A stretch of 22,620 nucleotides of DNA from Hemicentrotus pulcherrimus (taxonomy: Eukaryota > Echinodermata > Echinoidea > Camarodonta > Strongylocentrotidae). Both the position numbers and the translations under genes were made by a program. The stretch covers positions 40,745 through 63,364 of the forward strand of contig BEXV01002465.1 in the NCBI GenBank assembly GCA_003118195.1. The letters run 5' to 3'. The stretch's first letter is position 1. Each line of letters begins with the position of its first letter. Under the pieces are notes generated by a model that was given only the letters and a program-made list of their open reading frames with translations, made no database searches and was not told where the DNA came from. This document shows positions 1 through 9,838 of this stretch, one piece after another.

Positions 1-202
1 ATACGCCTATTTGCGAACTTAACGCAAGTGTGCGGTACGCAGCGAAATTGCTAGCCACGATTGACAGTAGGAACATTTTGCTTCGCATCACCCTCGGATC
101 TGTGTGTACTGTCGCGATTGACAGTACAGCACTCTGTGTATGCTAGCTATCATGGGTGCTACGTACGTGTGTACGACGTGTGTGTAGCGAAGTGCCCCCT
201 AT
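1..202. other. Left flank of the large transposon, no gene seen
   Basis: This is non-coding sequence between the window edge and the first base of the detectable inverted repeat. It contains a short direct repeat (CGATTGACAGTA, starting near 58 and 115). It also contains a small hairpin at 106-127, where GTACTGTC and GACAGTAC form an 8-bp stem around a 6-nt loop. The opposite TIR is cut off by an N at 10690, so I cannot exclude that part of this stretch still belongs to the transposon end. An open frame running through here into the TIR has no protein-like features. Confidence 0.4.
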
Positions 203-1064
203 ATAGCCCGGCAGCCCAGTGCACTTTGATCAAACGAACGAGGTACCAATGTCTGAGTATTGAAACATTTAGGAATAAACCCAATATAACCAAAAGTGGA
301 TGTCTGCCGTGGCCCCTCTGCTGCATGTGGCCCCTGGGGCCGGTTAAAAGGGGCCCAAAAATGCATTTGATCAAACGAACGAGGTACCACTTGAAACCAA
401 TGTCAACTTAATGCATGCATGCCACATAGTACTGAATGGCCCATGCCAGACAAATTTTCTGCTGCAAAGGGCCCGCCAGACGCCCCTAAGGGGCCCCTAA
501 AAATGCATTTGATCAAACGAACGAGGTACCACTCGAAACCAATGCCAACTTAATGCATGGATGCCACAAAGTGCTGAATGGCCCTTGCCAGACAAATTTT
601 CTGCTGTTAAGTGCCCGCCAGACGCCCCCTTATCACGGCCCAAATGCCCATTATCGTAGCATTGACCCAGATCAAATATGCGAGGTACCACTCAAAACCA
701 GTTTGGAATGCCTGGGCTAATCTTACAGACTTTGGAAATCATCATGCCAGACAAATTTTCTGCTGCAAAGGGCCCGCCAGACGCCCCTAAAGGGCCCCTA
801 AAAATGCATTTGATCAAACGAACGAGGTACCACTCCAAACCAATGCCAACTTAATGCATGAATGCCACAAAGTACTGAATGGTCCATGCCAGACAAATTT
901 TCTGCTGCAAAGGGGCCGACAGACACAATAAAAAAGGGGCCCCCAAAGGGCCATTATCAGTCTATAGTTAGTACCACACATAAACAATATCACATGAAAA
1001 GGTACTTTCCACAGGGTAAAGAACTGCCAATCGAAGACAAATTTTCTTCTGCGTAAGGCCCACC
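203..1064 (+). repeat. Left terminal inverted repeat
   Basis: It starts ATAGCCCGGCAGCCC at 203 and ends GGCCCACC at 1064. The reverse complement of 9839-10689 matches it along its length. I count roughly 17 substitutions or small differences plus one 12-bp indel, which lies near the inner end at about 1031-1042. Differences are sparse in the outer 800 bp (about 10) and dense in the inner 60 bp. The segment that aligns with 10082-10260 is identical in both arms. The repeat is made of tandem subrepeats (see the separate entry) and has no coding value. Confidence 0.92.
225..1051 (+). repeat. Tandem ~140-160 bp subrepeats inside the left TIR
   Basis: The anchor TTTGATCAAACGAACGAGG recurs at 225, 366, 508 and 809, with a diverged copy near 670. 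A second anchor, GCCAGACAAATTTTCTGCTG, recurs at 445, 587, 746 and 888, with a degraded copy at 1035-1051. Spacing is about 142, 142, 162 and 139 bp for the first anchor. The unit holds several short palindromes in order: GGGCCC, AATGCATT, TTTGATCAAA and GGTACC. The outermost unit (225-365) is the most diverged internally. The same array is present in inverse order in the right TIR. Repeated subterminal motifs in DNA transposons often bind the transposase, and I infer that role here. Confidence 0.85.
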
Positions 1065-1915
1065 AGACAGAAAGAACTGGTGGCCCAGTGTGGCCAAATA
1101 TACAACTGTATATATAGGATTTAAAGCCCCACTGTATGGGGGTGGGGACTACTTGTTTATGTAGCTACTTGATCCCTCTATATAGAAACAATGCTTAAGC
1201 GGTGCCTGTTTGTACCCCATGATGCTCTTTTAACTATGTTGAGAGCTGAGTTGATGAGATAACCACATGTCAGTGACCACGCTAATCCCTTAATCCATTC
1301 TGTCCAAACTAATGTAGAGGGGCTTTAAAAATTGGATATTGATGCAGATCGATATGTGCCTTGTCACATGATATTTCAAGCTCATCATTATATTATTTCA
1401 AGCATAAATTGGTTAAAGAAAAAAGAAACATATACATTATGTAGTAAATGACGACTATCCAAATTCTACTCAAGATGAGTATAAGACTGTATTTGAATCG
1501 AGAGCTAACAACATTGATTTCAGGTATTAACACAGTTTGCCTGTTTCTCCCAAAACCCAAGTTACATAGAATCTGCTGTAAGATATACTCCCTCCTTTCA
1601 CACAATTAATATCATTATCTGTATCATGTATGACAATCCCCCTCTTTGTGTTCCCCTTATCTATACTCAAACCACGATGGAGCTAATGTGTAAACCAGAC
1701 CAGTGTTTTGTTTTAGTTAGGTAATCTCTGCTCTAAGCAAACTACCATAACACTTTCACATAAACCACTAAATATCTTGGAATTTGCTGGTTTGGGCAAG
1801 AATTACAGTTCCCCCACATTGTAATTCTAACACTCTGAGGAAGAGTTGCTTAATTCTCGCCTGATACATTAATGTATACTGGATGAAAGATTGGGCAAAG
1901 TAACTGATTTCTGAT
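1065..1915 (+). other. Element interior upstream of the first coding exon
   Basis: This is about 850 bp of AT-rich non-coding DNA between the left TIR and the candidate start codon. It probably holds the promoter and 5' untranslated region of the element gene. TATA-like strings occur around 1109-1118 and 1178-1187, but such strings are frequent in sequence this AT-rich, so I do not call a promoter. No coding exon is recognisable here. Confidence 0.4.
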
Positions 1916-1966
1916 ATGGAGGTGGATGACATTCCAGAGATTCACCATGCGGGATCATCTCAAGAG
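1916..1966 (+). CDS. Predicted coding exon 1 (start exon)
   Basis: The ATG at 1916 opens 17 codons (MEVDDIPEIHHAGSSQE) that run directly into a donor, GAG|GTAGGC, at 1967. An in-frame TAA lies at 1901-1903, so unless an acceptor falls in the intervening 12 bases, translation starts here. The phase-0 end matches the phase of every downstream exon, and the acidic composition matches exons 2 and 3. No transcript evidence is available, and another upstream exon is possible. Confidence 0.5.
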
Positions 1967-4900
1967 GTAGGCATACATGTACATGTAAATCATTTTGCAA
2001 TGTTTGCTAACTTAGGCATATACTCACTTTCTTTAATATTTAACAATCAAGGTTAACAAATGGTTCCTGCAATTTGGCTATACCAATAGGTCTAATCAAG
2101 TAAGAACTCATGAATGATAAAGTATCAAAAGCATCATTTCTTTAAATATGACTTTGATACGACATGTATATAAATTCCCATAAAGATGTTACATTGTTGC
2201 ATGGCACCTTAAAGAGTGTAAAGGCATCGTCCACAGAAAAAAAAATGCTGTCACTAATAATAAAAAGTTGCATTGACAATGATTGATGATACTTTCTTCC
2301 ACATTCAAATTCAAAATTCAAAAATAAAAACTTATTGAAAGGATTATTTGTTAAACTCACATACTATATTAGCTATATCGGAGATCAGGCATTAAATGTA
2401 ATCAGACTGTAAGAAGTCTGGTTTCTCACCTTGTACCGTAACTGATATTATTTGAAAACTACACAAATGGTTTAGTTGCAAAGTTAAAGGTTTACAAAGG
2501 ATCGAGCCAGATGCATAACACATTATATTTGTTTCAGACTTCTGACACAGCTGTACGTGATGATGATGAAAACCCAAGTGAAATCATTCCTAACCCGTCT
2601 GTCGATCAGGTATGCACGGATAATTTATTCCTAACTTCCAATGGTCTTATATGAGAGTGAAATTCACCTAAATTTGTAAATATGTGGCATGTGATAATCA
2701 CTTCAATATGAACTGTTCATTATTAATATCAATTCATTTAAATTGTAATGCACCCGGATCCTTTCTTTTTCTAAAGATATTATTTGAAAATCATTTAATA
2801 TTGTTTAATAGCAATGTTAAAGGCTTACAAAGGAGACATTTATGCATGACACATTGTAATGATTTTGTTCTTCTTCAGACTTCTGACACGTCTGTACGTG
2901 ATGATGATGACAACCCAAGTGAAATCATTCCTAATCCATCTGTCGATCAGGTATGCACTTATAAAATATTCCCAACTTCCGATGGTCTATGAGAGTGAAA
3001 TTCACCTACAACTGTATAAGTGGCTTTTATATCAAATCACGTAATCAATCATTAAACAGCTTTCGTACCAATAAGATATTTTGAAAACAGAGCAAAAATT
3101 CTTCTTGAAATCAACTGCAAATTATGGATGGATTCAAAATGTTAATATTTGTTTGTTTCAAACATGTAATATTTTCATCAGCCGGGCAAATATATGTAAA
3201 GAGGACCTTTCAAGTTTGATACACCTTACATTGTATCTCTTCCCAAATATGAATATACATACATCTCGATCTGAGTGATTTGTAAATTCTTAAATACTTC
3301 AAAATTAACACATTCCTCATTAAATCTTCATAATTATTGTGCAGATATTTTGACATATTGAAAAAAGGAAAAAATGTATTCGATATAAACTGACTACAGG
3401 GATATGCATTAATATTACAATATAAACTTTGCACTTAATGTACACTAAATCTGGTCTGGTACTATATGTTTATCTTATAGGCAGCAAACACATCACAGGC
3501 AGCTGATCAAATGTGCATCATTTGCAAGTCAAACGAAGGTGTTGGAATGAAAACATTTGTGGAGAAAACATGGGATTCGTTGAAGATAGCAGCACAATGT
3601 AGACTTTTATTGAAGTCAGATTTCTATAAAGATGTAACTACAGAAGTCAATCTGAAGCAAGAAAGTGGTAGTGCAAAGTACCATTCTAAATGTCACAGAA
3701 GCTTCACCGCTGTAAAAAGGGCATCTACCGGACCACAATGTAAACAGCCAGCTAAAAAACCTGACACTCGGAGAAGAGGTTCAATACCAAGATCAGATGC
3801 CAAAGGTTTACTGAAGGGCTCTTGTATCTTTTGTACTGTTAAGCGAAAGACCGTTAAACGGCAGGTGGAACAATTGTCAGATTGTCTCACCAAAGATGGA
3901 TGTGATGCAATTATTGCCGCTGCCCCCAAGAGCAGCAATGACAGAGTAAAGGCTATAGTTGCCAATAGTGTCGATCTTATCGCCAAAGAGGCCCAATACC
4001 ACAAGTCTTGTCGTCGTGAATTCTTTAAAGAAGTAGATGCTGTCCAAAAGACTGGAGGCACATCAAGTAGATGTCTACATGCAACTTCTTTTGATTCAAT
4101 ATCGGCCATGATTGAGAAAGAGCTCATTGGGAATGGCAAAGTGATGCTTTCATCATCTATCATGGAATTATACAGGACTGAATTTTTGAGCGCAGGAGGA
4201 ACAACGGCAGATATTGCATGTTACACAGCTCAAGCTTTGATGAAAAAGATAGAGGAGAAATTTGGTCACAAAATCTCTATATCTACTTTTGACAAACGGA
4301 AGGGCAACGTCTTGTATAGTTCTGCAATGTCGGAAGTCGATGCTAGAGCAAGCCTCTATAGTGATGATGAGAAGAATCTCCACATGACACACACTGCAGC
4401 ACTTCATCTTCAGGGTGTGATCATGGCTATGCCAAAATGGGAAACACCGACCCCTACATCTGTATCATCACTGAAGGCATGTTCACCAGAGCTTCCAGAA
4501 GAACTGTTACTGTTCTACAAAACACTGCTGTGTGGCCTTCGTGAATCTCCTGATAGTGATGCAGTGGATAGGAAGGTGACAGCCATGTCATCAGATGCTG
4601 TGTACAATACAACAAGGGGTGCAGTGAGGCCTTGGAAACTCACCGTACTTGGATTGGGACTTGGAACTCTGACTGGTTCTAAATTGGTGTTACGAATCCT
4701 GAATCGTCTGGGAAGCTCTCTGAGTTATGATGAAGTTAAGGCATTGGAGACTGAATTTGCATACTCAGTGGAAGAAAATGCTCATGATACTCCTGACAGT
4801 ATGACGCTTGATCCCAACCTAGGCACAGGGCTTGCATGGGATAATTATGATGTAAACATGGACACACTAGACGGAAAGGACACCTTGCATGCTACAGTTG

Positions 4901-7900
4901 GTATTTGTTACCAAAATATCCCCAATGCTACACCTGCAAGCGGATTTATCAACGAAGGGCTTGTAGTTGAGCCCGATGTACGTCGTAGCAGGAACAGACG
5001 GAAGTTCGATGGAAAAGAGCGTGAAGTTGCACCATATTACAAGAAACTAAAGACTGCCAACTTTGACATTTCAGCAGATGAGACCAGGGAACCAGTGGAA
5101 GTACCAGCTACAAGCCTCATTGACTTTCACTGGATGCTCCAGTCGGAAATTGGGAGGCCTTTGCCTCTTTTTCCTGGATACTTTTCCAACTTCACCGTGG
5201 ATAACTTACCGCAACAGCGAGTCTGCTATATGGATCCAATATCAGCCTCACCAACAAGAAATGATGTTGTCCGAGAAACCATGAAAAGGACAATGAAAGT
5301 GGCCATTGAGACTGGACAAGAACATGGAGTTGTTACATATGACCTGGCTGTGGCTCTCAAAGCGTACTCAATCCAAGCACTGGACGCCCCTCTGTTTGAC
5401 AGATTACTCATCATGCTTGGTAACTTCCATCTGGAATTGGCCTTCTATGGTGCCATTGGTACTTTCATCAATGAAAGTGGTGCACAACACCTCCTTACGG
5501 AATCTGGGCTTTTGGCTGAAGGGTCCTTAAACGGTTTCATCCGTGGGAAATACTACAACAGATGTGTCCGGATTCATGACATCCTTGCTCTTGCCATGGA
5601 GAGAAAGATCTATGAAAGCTTCAAGTTAACTCTCACACAAGAAACACAAGATGAAATCAACGGTCTGCTTTCGACTATTCCTGAGGAGCCAGATGCCCAG
5701 AAACAATTCCTCAATTCAAGTCCAATGTTCCAAGAACACAGGGACCAGTATGAGCTGTTCTTCAAGGATGTGATGACTGGAAAACTTGGCCCCACTGCCC
5801 AATACTGGTGCACGTATGTCTTCATGATTAATCGAGTTCACAGGGACCTCATGCGTGCACTCCGCTCGAATGACCTTGATGGCTACATCAACATACTCCC
5901 TGTTGTTATTGACATCTTCTTTGCACTGAATAGACCCAACTATGCTCGATGGGGCGTCCTGTTTCTCAGTCAGCTCAAGAATGTAGGACATCAGAGCCGA
6001 TTGATGCTACAGTCCGGTGCATTTTCCATCAGACGAACAAGCAAGAACTTTGCCAGATCAGCCATCGACTTGACCCTGGAGCAGAGTGTGAACAGAGATG
6101 CAGCATCACCAATGAAGGGCATCGTGCGATTCCACAACTCAAGAAATGCCATCAGAAGGTGGTGCATCACATCAGCCCAGCGGGGTATGTCCGTCACAGA
6201 ACTGCGGAATTTGGCAGGGCTGGATGTCGTGGAGCAGCCAGCAACACAGCTACAGGCCTGCAGAATTGAGAAAGATAGTTGCCAAAGGGATGCTTTGGTA
6301 GATGCCATTACAGAAACATGTGACCCTTTCAGTTCTCCAGCAACAACATCCACGTGTCTGCTAAACATAGCGACAGGCAAAGCAGCATCTCCAGAAACAC
6401 AAGAATATCTAACCGGAAGTCTTGGTACTGGACATGAACTTCGTTTGAAGTTCCAGGATGAATGTGCTGAAGACAAGCAAAGATTCCAGAAGCCTATTCA
6501 TAGACGGAAGGTAGAAAATTTTGCAAGGGACAATTTGAAGAGGCATCCCACCACAAAACGAAAATCATCAGCTGAGAGTCTGAGGGATGTTTTCATTCGA
6601 ATTTTGGTCATCATTTCACAGAAGACATCCTTTGACCTCAGGCATGTAATATCCTTCCCAATCACAGAATATCCTCTGTCTATAGCACACTCAGATGGAT
6701 CAGGAATTAAGACGAACAAAAGCAAGTTGTTGGGGAAACTGGAGGAATTGCAGGATGGCTTCACTGACACACCCCTGCCTTCAATTGATGTGACATTGAT
6801 CGATGGTGGACTCTTGATCCATTCCTTCTTATCTGCAATTGGGAACATCACATCATATGGGCATCTTGCTAGAGATCTTCTATCACATGTCTGTTCTAAC
6901 CGAGGGAAAGAGGTCCACGTGTTGTTTGATACGTATCAACCAATGTCTTTGAAGGACAGCGAGAGGAAACTTCGTGGAGCCGATGATCGTCCATTTGTCA
7001 TCTCTGGTCCAGAGCAAGCACCAAGACAGAGCTGTCACAAGTTACTCCAAAATGGAGTTTTCAAAGACGAGTTGGCCAAGTATTTTCTGAAAGAATGGCA
7101 GGAAGACCAGTACGGACCAATCCTAGGAAACAAGTCATTAATAGTCTCCTATGGTGGTGACTGTGTCCGTCTTGGCTTCAATGAACACGATTTCAAGATG
7201 ACAGTGGAACACCCAGCCCATCTCCAAGGAAGTCATGAAGAAGCTGATACCCTCCTTGCATTTCATGTAGCAAACAGCATCGGAAATGTGATGGTCAGAG
7301 CTTCTGACACAGATGTTCTTGTAATCCTTCTCGGAATGATTGGAAGGCACATGGGAAGTCAAGGAGCAACTACCTACAATCGTCTTATCATGGATTGCGG
7401 ATCTGGAAACAATCGTCGTCACATTGACGTTGGCAGTATTGCTACCAACCTGGAGTCATCTCAAACTGGACTAGCTGCTGCAATGCCAGGTCTTCATGCC
7501 ATGACAGGCTGCGATTTCACCACAGCATTTTACAGAAAGGGTAAAGTGAAGCCACTAGACATTCTTCAAAAAGACTCTACAGGAACATTCTCCCAGTTCT
7601 TAGGCAAACTGGGTTCCGTAGATGAACCAGACCAGAGAATAGCAGAAGAGTTCATTTGCTGTTTGTACGGCATGAAGGGAGACAACGTCAACGAAGCGAG
7701 ACACACCAAACTGCTTCAGCTAACTGGAAAACTTGATCAGGTAATTGTAATCCCTATTCATGTACAGTAGAGGAAAATGTATTTTTAAAAAAGACACAGT
7801 AATTACAAATAATTTTGAAGATTATAAATAACAATTTTGGCTATTATTCCACTTGTTACATGTGAAAGTTTTTTTTTTAAATATACAACAGTGTTATTGG

Positions 7901-8407
7901 TGTGCCCTCAGACATCAAGACCGTCCTTTAAAAGATCAGTGCATGCTGGAAATGAATTACAGGCCAGAGATATACCCACTGAATAATTAAATGAAAACAT
8001 GGAATATTTGCCTGCAAATGTATTTAGTCATTGCATACACATTAATCTCTTTACAGGAAAATTCGATGGCTAAAGTAAAGAAGACGGACTGTGCTCTCCT
8101 TCCGCCATGTGCAAAAACTGTACGCAACAAGTTGCAACGTGCCCACTATGTTAGTATCATATGGGGACATGCTGACACACCAAGTCCAGGACATGGCTTG
8201 AATCCACAGAACTACGGATGGAAGAGCAAGAATGGGTGCTACAGCCCTGACTGGTTTGAGGGACAGGCTCTCCCAGATCATCTATTCCAAGAGGGGGAAC
8301 AGAGCGAAGATCTTCAGAGTAGCCAACCAGACGTGGCTTCCCAGTTTGACGACGATGATTCAAGTAGTGAACCATCTTGGAGTGATGACTCCGACAGTGA
8401 AACATAG
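1916..8407 (+). CDS. Transposon-encoded ~1601-aa zinc-module / PIN-nuclease-like protein (spliced)
   Basis: Joining 1916-1966, 2538-2609, 2879-2950, 3481-7740 and 8057-8407 gives an uninterrupted frame of about 1601 codons, with all four introns GT...AG and phase 0. Going from N- to C-terminus, residues 1-65 are acidic, with a duplicated 24-residue segment. Two C-x2-C...H-x2-C modules follow (C77, C80, H133, C136; C180, C183, H239, C242). A long central region contains YARW at 886-889 and DLTLEQSVN at 928-936. A PIN/FEN1/Asteroid-like region then has acidic residues D1173, D1215, E1318, E1319, D1321, D1341, D1343 and D1410. The last exon has an LPP...RA...IW / YGW module and an acidic tail. 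From memory, the central NYARW and RRT...FARSAIDL..EQ motifs and the GCD-type C-terminus mark a large uncharacterised multi-copy family of marine invertebrates and fish. A role in transposition is inferred from the TIR context. Exact exon ends are predictions from splice consensus. Confidence 0.75.
2538..2609 (+). CDS. Predicted coding exon 2 (first copy of a duplicated exon)
   Basis: This is a 72-bp exon between TTTCAG (ending 2537) and the donor GTATGC (starting 2610). It encodes 24 residues, TSDTAV followed by RDDDENPSEIIPNPS and VDQ. It is nearly identical to exon 3, with 5 of 72 bases different (three silent changes, A/S and E/D). It is phase 0 on both sides, so it could be skipped without a frameshift. 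Confidence 0.65.
2879..2950 (+). CDS. Predicted coding exon 3 (second copy of a duplicated exon)
   Basis: This is a 72-bp exon between CTTCAG (ending 2878) and the donor GTATGC (starting 2951). It encodes 24 residues, TSDTSV, RDDDDNPSEIIPNPS, VDQ. Exon 2 and exon 3 share 67 of 72 bases, while the flanking intron sequence of the two copies is clearly more diverged and carries indels. That contrast supports both copies being real exons under constraint. Confidence 0.68.
3481..7740 (+). CDS. Predicted main coding exon (4260 bp): zinc modules, central region and PIN-like nuclease
   Basis: The exon runs from the acceptor CTTATAG|GCA to the donor CAG|GTAATT and has 1420 codons. It is open from 3481, so the first ATG inside it (3511) is probably internal. 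Coding quality is clear: a very long frame, cysteine/histidine pairs near the N-terminal end (CIIC at 3514-3525 with YHSKC; CIFC with YHKSC), and conserved blocks VVTYDLAVALKA, LGNFHLELAF, NYARW and AIDLTLEQSVN. At the C-terminal end are acidic PIN-type motifs: IDGG near 6799, LFDTY near 6925, HEEADTLL near 7234, SDTDVLV near 7303 and MTGCDF near 7501. FEN1, XPG and Asteroid proteins use such acidic clusters to bind metal ions for nucleic-acid cleavage. The central region could be an RNase-H-like transposase core ending in the E of LEQ, but I could not assign a complete DDE triad. No frameshift or internal stop is present. Confidence 0.85.
7741..8056 (+). other. Predicted intron 4
   Basis: This intron is 316 bp, from GTAATT to TTTACAG. 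If retained, the frame continues for nine residues (VIVIPIHVQ) and stops at 7768-7770, giving a protein without the last-exon module. Splicing restores a downstream frame that matches the usual C-terminal LPP...IW region of this protein family, so removal is the favoured reading. Confidence 0.7.
8057..8407 (+). CDS. Predicted last coding exon (C-terminal module and acidic tail)
   Basis: The exon starts after the acceptor TTTACAG and runs 116 codons to TAG at 8405-8407. It contains DCALLPPCAKTVRNKLQRAH, a VSIIWG segment and an NYGW...WFEG...LP segment. I recognise this layout (LPP, then a helix with RAxY/H, then IW, then YGW and a second W) as the usual C-terminus of the same multi-copy family. 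This supports joining it to the 3481-7740 exon. The final ~35 residues are very acidic and serine-rich (DDDDSSSEPSWSDDSDSE), typical of casein-kinase-2-type sites or a nuclear protein tail. An open frame extends upstream to 7991, but that part lies in the predicted intron. Confidence 0.78.
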   Translation, partial: ENSMAKVKKTDCALLPPCAKTVRNKLQRAHYVSIIWGHADTPSPGHGLNPQNYGWKSKNGCYSPDWFEGQALPDHLFQEGEQSEDLQSSQPDVASQFDDDDSSSEPSWSDDSDSET

Positions 8408-9838
8408 ATTTGAGCTTCCATCGTCTGTTTAGCATCAAGTTCACAGGGATACTGAATTTTCACAAACTTACAAATGTTTTTGTTGAGATCGGTATGAATG
8501 GCAAATGCAGTGTCTTATCACAATACACACTCCAGTGTTTAATCACTGTCAAGAGACTTGATCTCTCAGTTTTTATACTTCGAAGCAATACCTAACATTT
8601 GTTATGTTCAGAGTAATCAAATAGTGATCCTCTGTTACTAACTTTGCCAATTATCATTTCGTTTCATTTTAAACTAGCAAGATGACTTTCTTGAAAGGTA
8701 AAAGTTTCCTTCATCTGGCGTTCATATTTCTAAAAAAAATGGATGCCACAACTATTTGTTGGACTTATTACAAGCTTTTCGAGTTGAATTAGTGTAATGA
8801 TGGAAGTTCTGATAGACCAACTTGGAGTAATATAGGCTAATTACTCATCTTATATTTTGTATCAAGGAATGGAGTAAAGCTGATTGTCCGTATCTCCAAT
8901 AATAGTTGTATTCATATGTTTTCAATAAGTATGCTTTATATGGAGAAAAAAGATGCAGGAAGTGAAAAATAGAACATTCATCTTGCTTTCAACATGTTAT
9001 TGGAAATGTGAAGTGTGATTTTTTTCTTCATCAAGGGATGCTCCTTTATTAAACATTCTATTTTATTTTATATAAAATGGTCTAGGTTTCTTGGGTTTTG
9101 GTTTTTTTCTTCCCCCAAAATCTATTTAATAAGGCAAGTTTGTCCCATTCATACATCGTTACTTTGGACCATGCGGGATGCGCAGAACATTCATGTCCAT
9201 GCTTTGTGAGCTTGAAAAAAAAAATCTCTTTTATCAGACTACATGTATGTCTTAAGATGACACTGACATGTACCGTAAGTGTTCTTTTTCATGATTTTGA
9301 TAACGTTTAGACTTTGGAGATTTACAGTGCTAACATAAACACAGTGTGAAAGATACAAAATAATTTTTGGTTTCTTACTCGTAATACATAAACTGATTTT
9401 ATACCTCTTCAGTGTTTCCAGCGAAACAAAGTAACTGCCAAGTTAAACACTGCTCATGATAAAAAGTACTGACTACCGATAAATGGCAAAAGAATTGATT
9501 TGAGAATGCAATTTAATTGTCAACATCTCCCGTGCGTAATGTTTGTTTTGCTTAATAAAATGTTCAGTAATTGATGAAAGTACTATAGTATACCCATCTC
9601 ATTATTCCTTTGGCCTATGCAGTGGGAAGGAATTTGAATTGTTCAGGATATTCCTGATTGTTATAGATTTGTTTGTAGTACATGTAGTTGCCTTTTGCAC
9701 GAGAAAATTTGTATTGAATTGGCATTTCTTTACACTGTGGAATGTTACAAATGTCATGTCACATATACATGTAATCAATATCCAATTCATTAGATTAGGC
9801 CCATTAGGGCAAAATTTGGCCACCTCTTCTTTCTATCA
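8408..9838 (+). other. Element interior downstream of the gene (3' UTR and spacer)
   Basis: This is about 1.4 kb of AT-rich sequence between the stop codon and the right TIR. An AATAAA at 9554-9559 is a candidate polyadenylation signal for the element gene, which would give a 3' UTR of about 1.15 kb. Small open frames here lack protein-like composition. I see no second gene on either strand. Confidence 0.45.

Larger units (their letters stand above)
2444..3024 (+). repeat. Tandem duplication spanning one exon and its flanking introns
   Basis: Copy 1 (about 2444-2688) and copy 2 (about 2776-3024) align in order. They share GATATTATTTGAAAA, an AAAGG(T/C)TTACAAAGGA block, the 72-bp exon with its splice sites, and a downstream GAGAGTGAAATTCACCTA block. 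Exon-to-exon spacing is 341 bp. The exon is the best conserved part. This is a local exon duplication inside the transposon gene that lengthens the acidic N-terminal region by 24 residues. Confidence 0.85.

Noticed and set aside
61..411. Open frames in the left TIR, with mirrored counterparts at 10481-10666 and elsewhere in the right TIR
   Set aside because: They are translations of the repeated TIR units on both strands. They have no domain, and their repetition follows the DNA repeat.
225..907. Regularly spaced direct repeats that could suggest a CRISPR array
   Set aside because: The units are ~140-160 bp, the intervals between anchors are themselves repeated rather than unique, and the context is an animal transposon end.
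3693..4163. Minus-strand open frames inside the main exon, such as 3693-4163 and 5991-6476
   Set aside because: They are antisense shadows of a clearly coding plus-strand frame and have no recognisable protein features.
7991..8056. ATG at 7991 as the start of a separate small gene
   Set aside because: The frame upstream of 8057 lies in a sequence with intron features that ends at a good acceptor, and the downstream part matches the C-terminus of the large protein family.
3481..8407. KDZ, hAT, P-element, or Maverick/Polinton assignment for the large gene
   Set aside because: I see none of the diagnostic blocks: no hAT dimerisation motif, no recognisable KDZ core, and no polymerase B, integrase, ATPase or capsid gene in the element.
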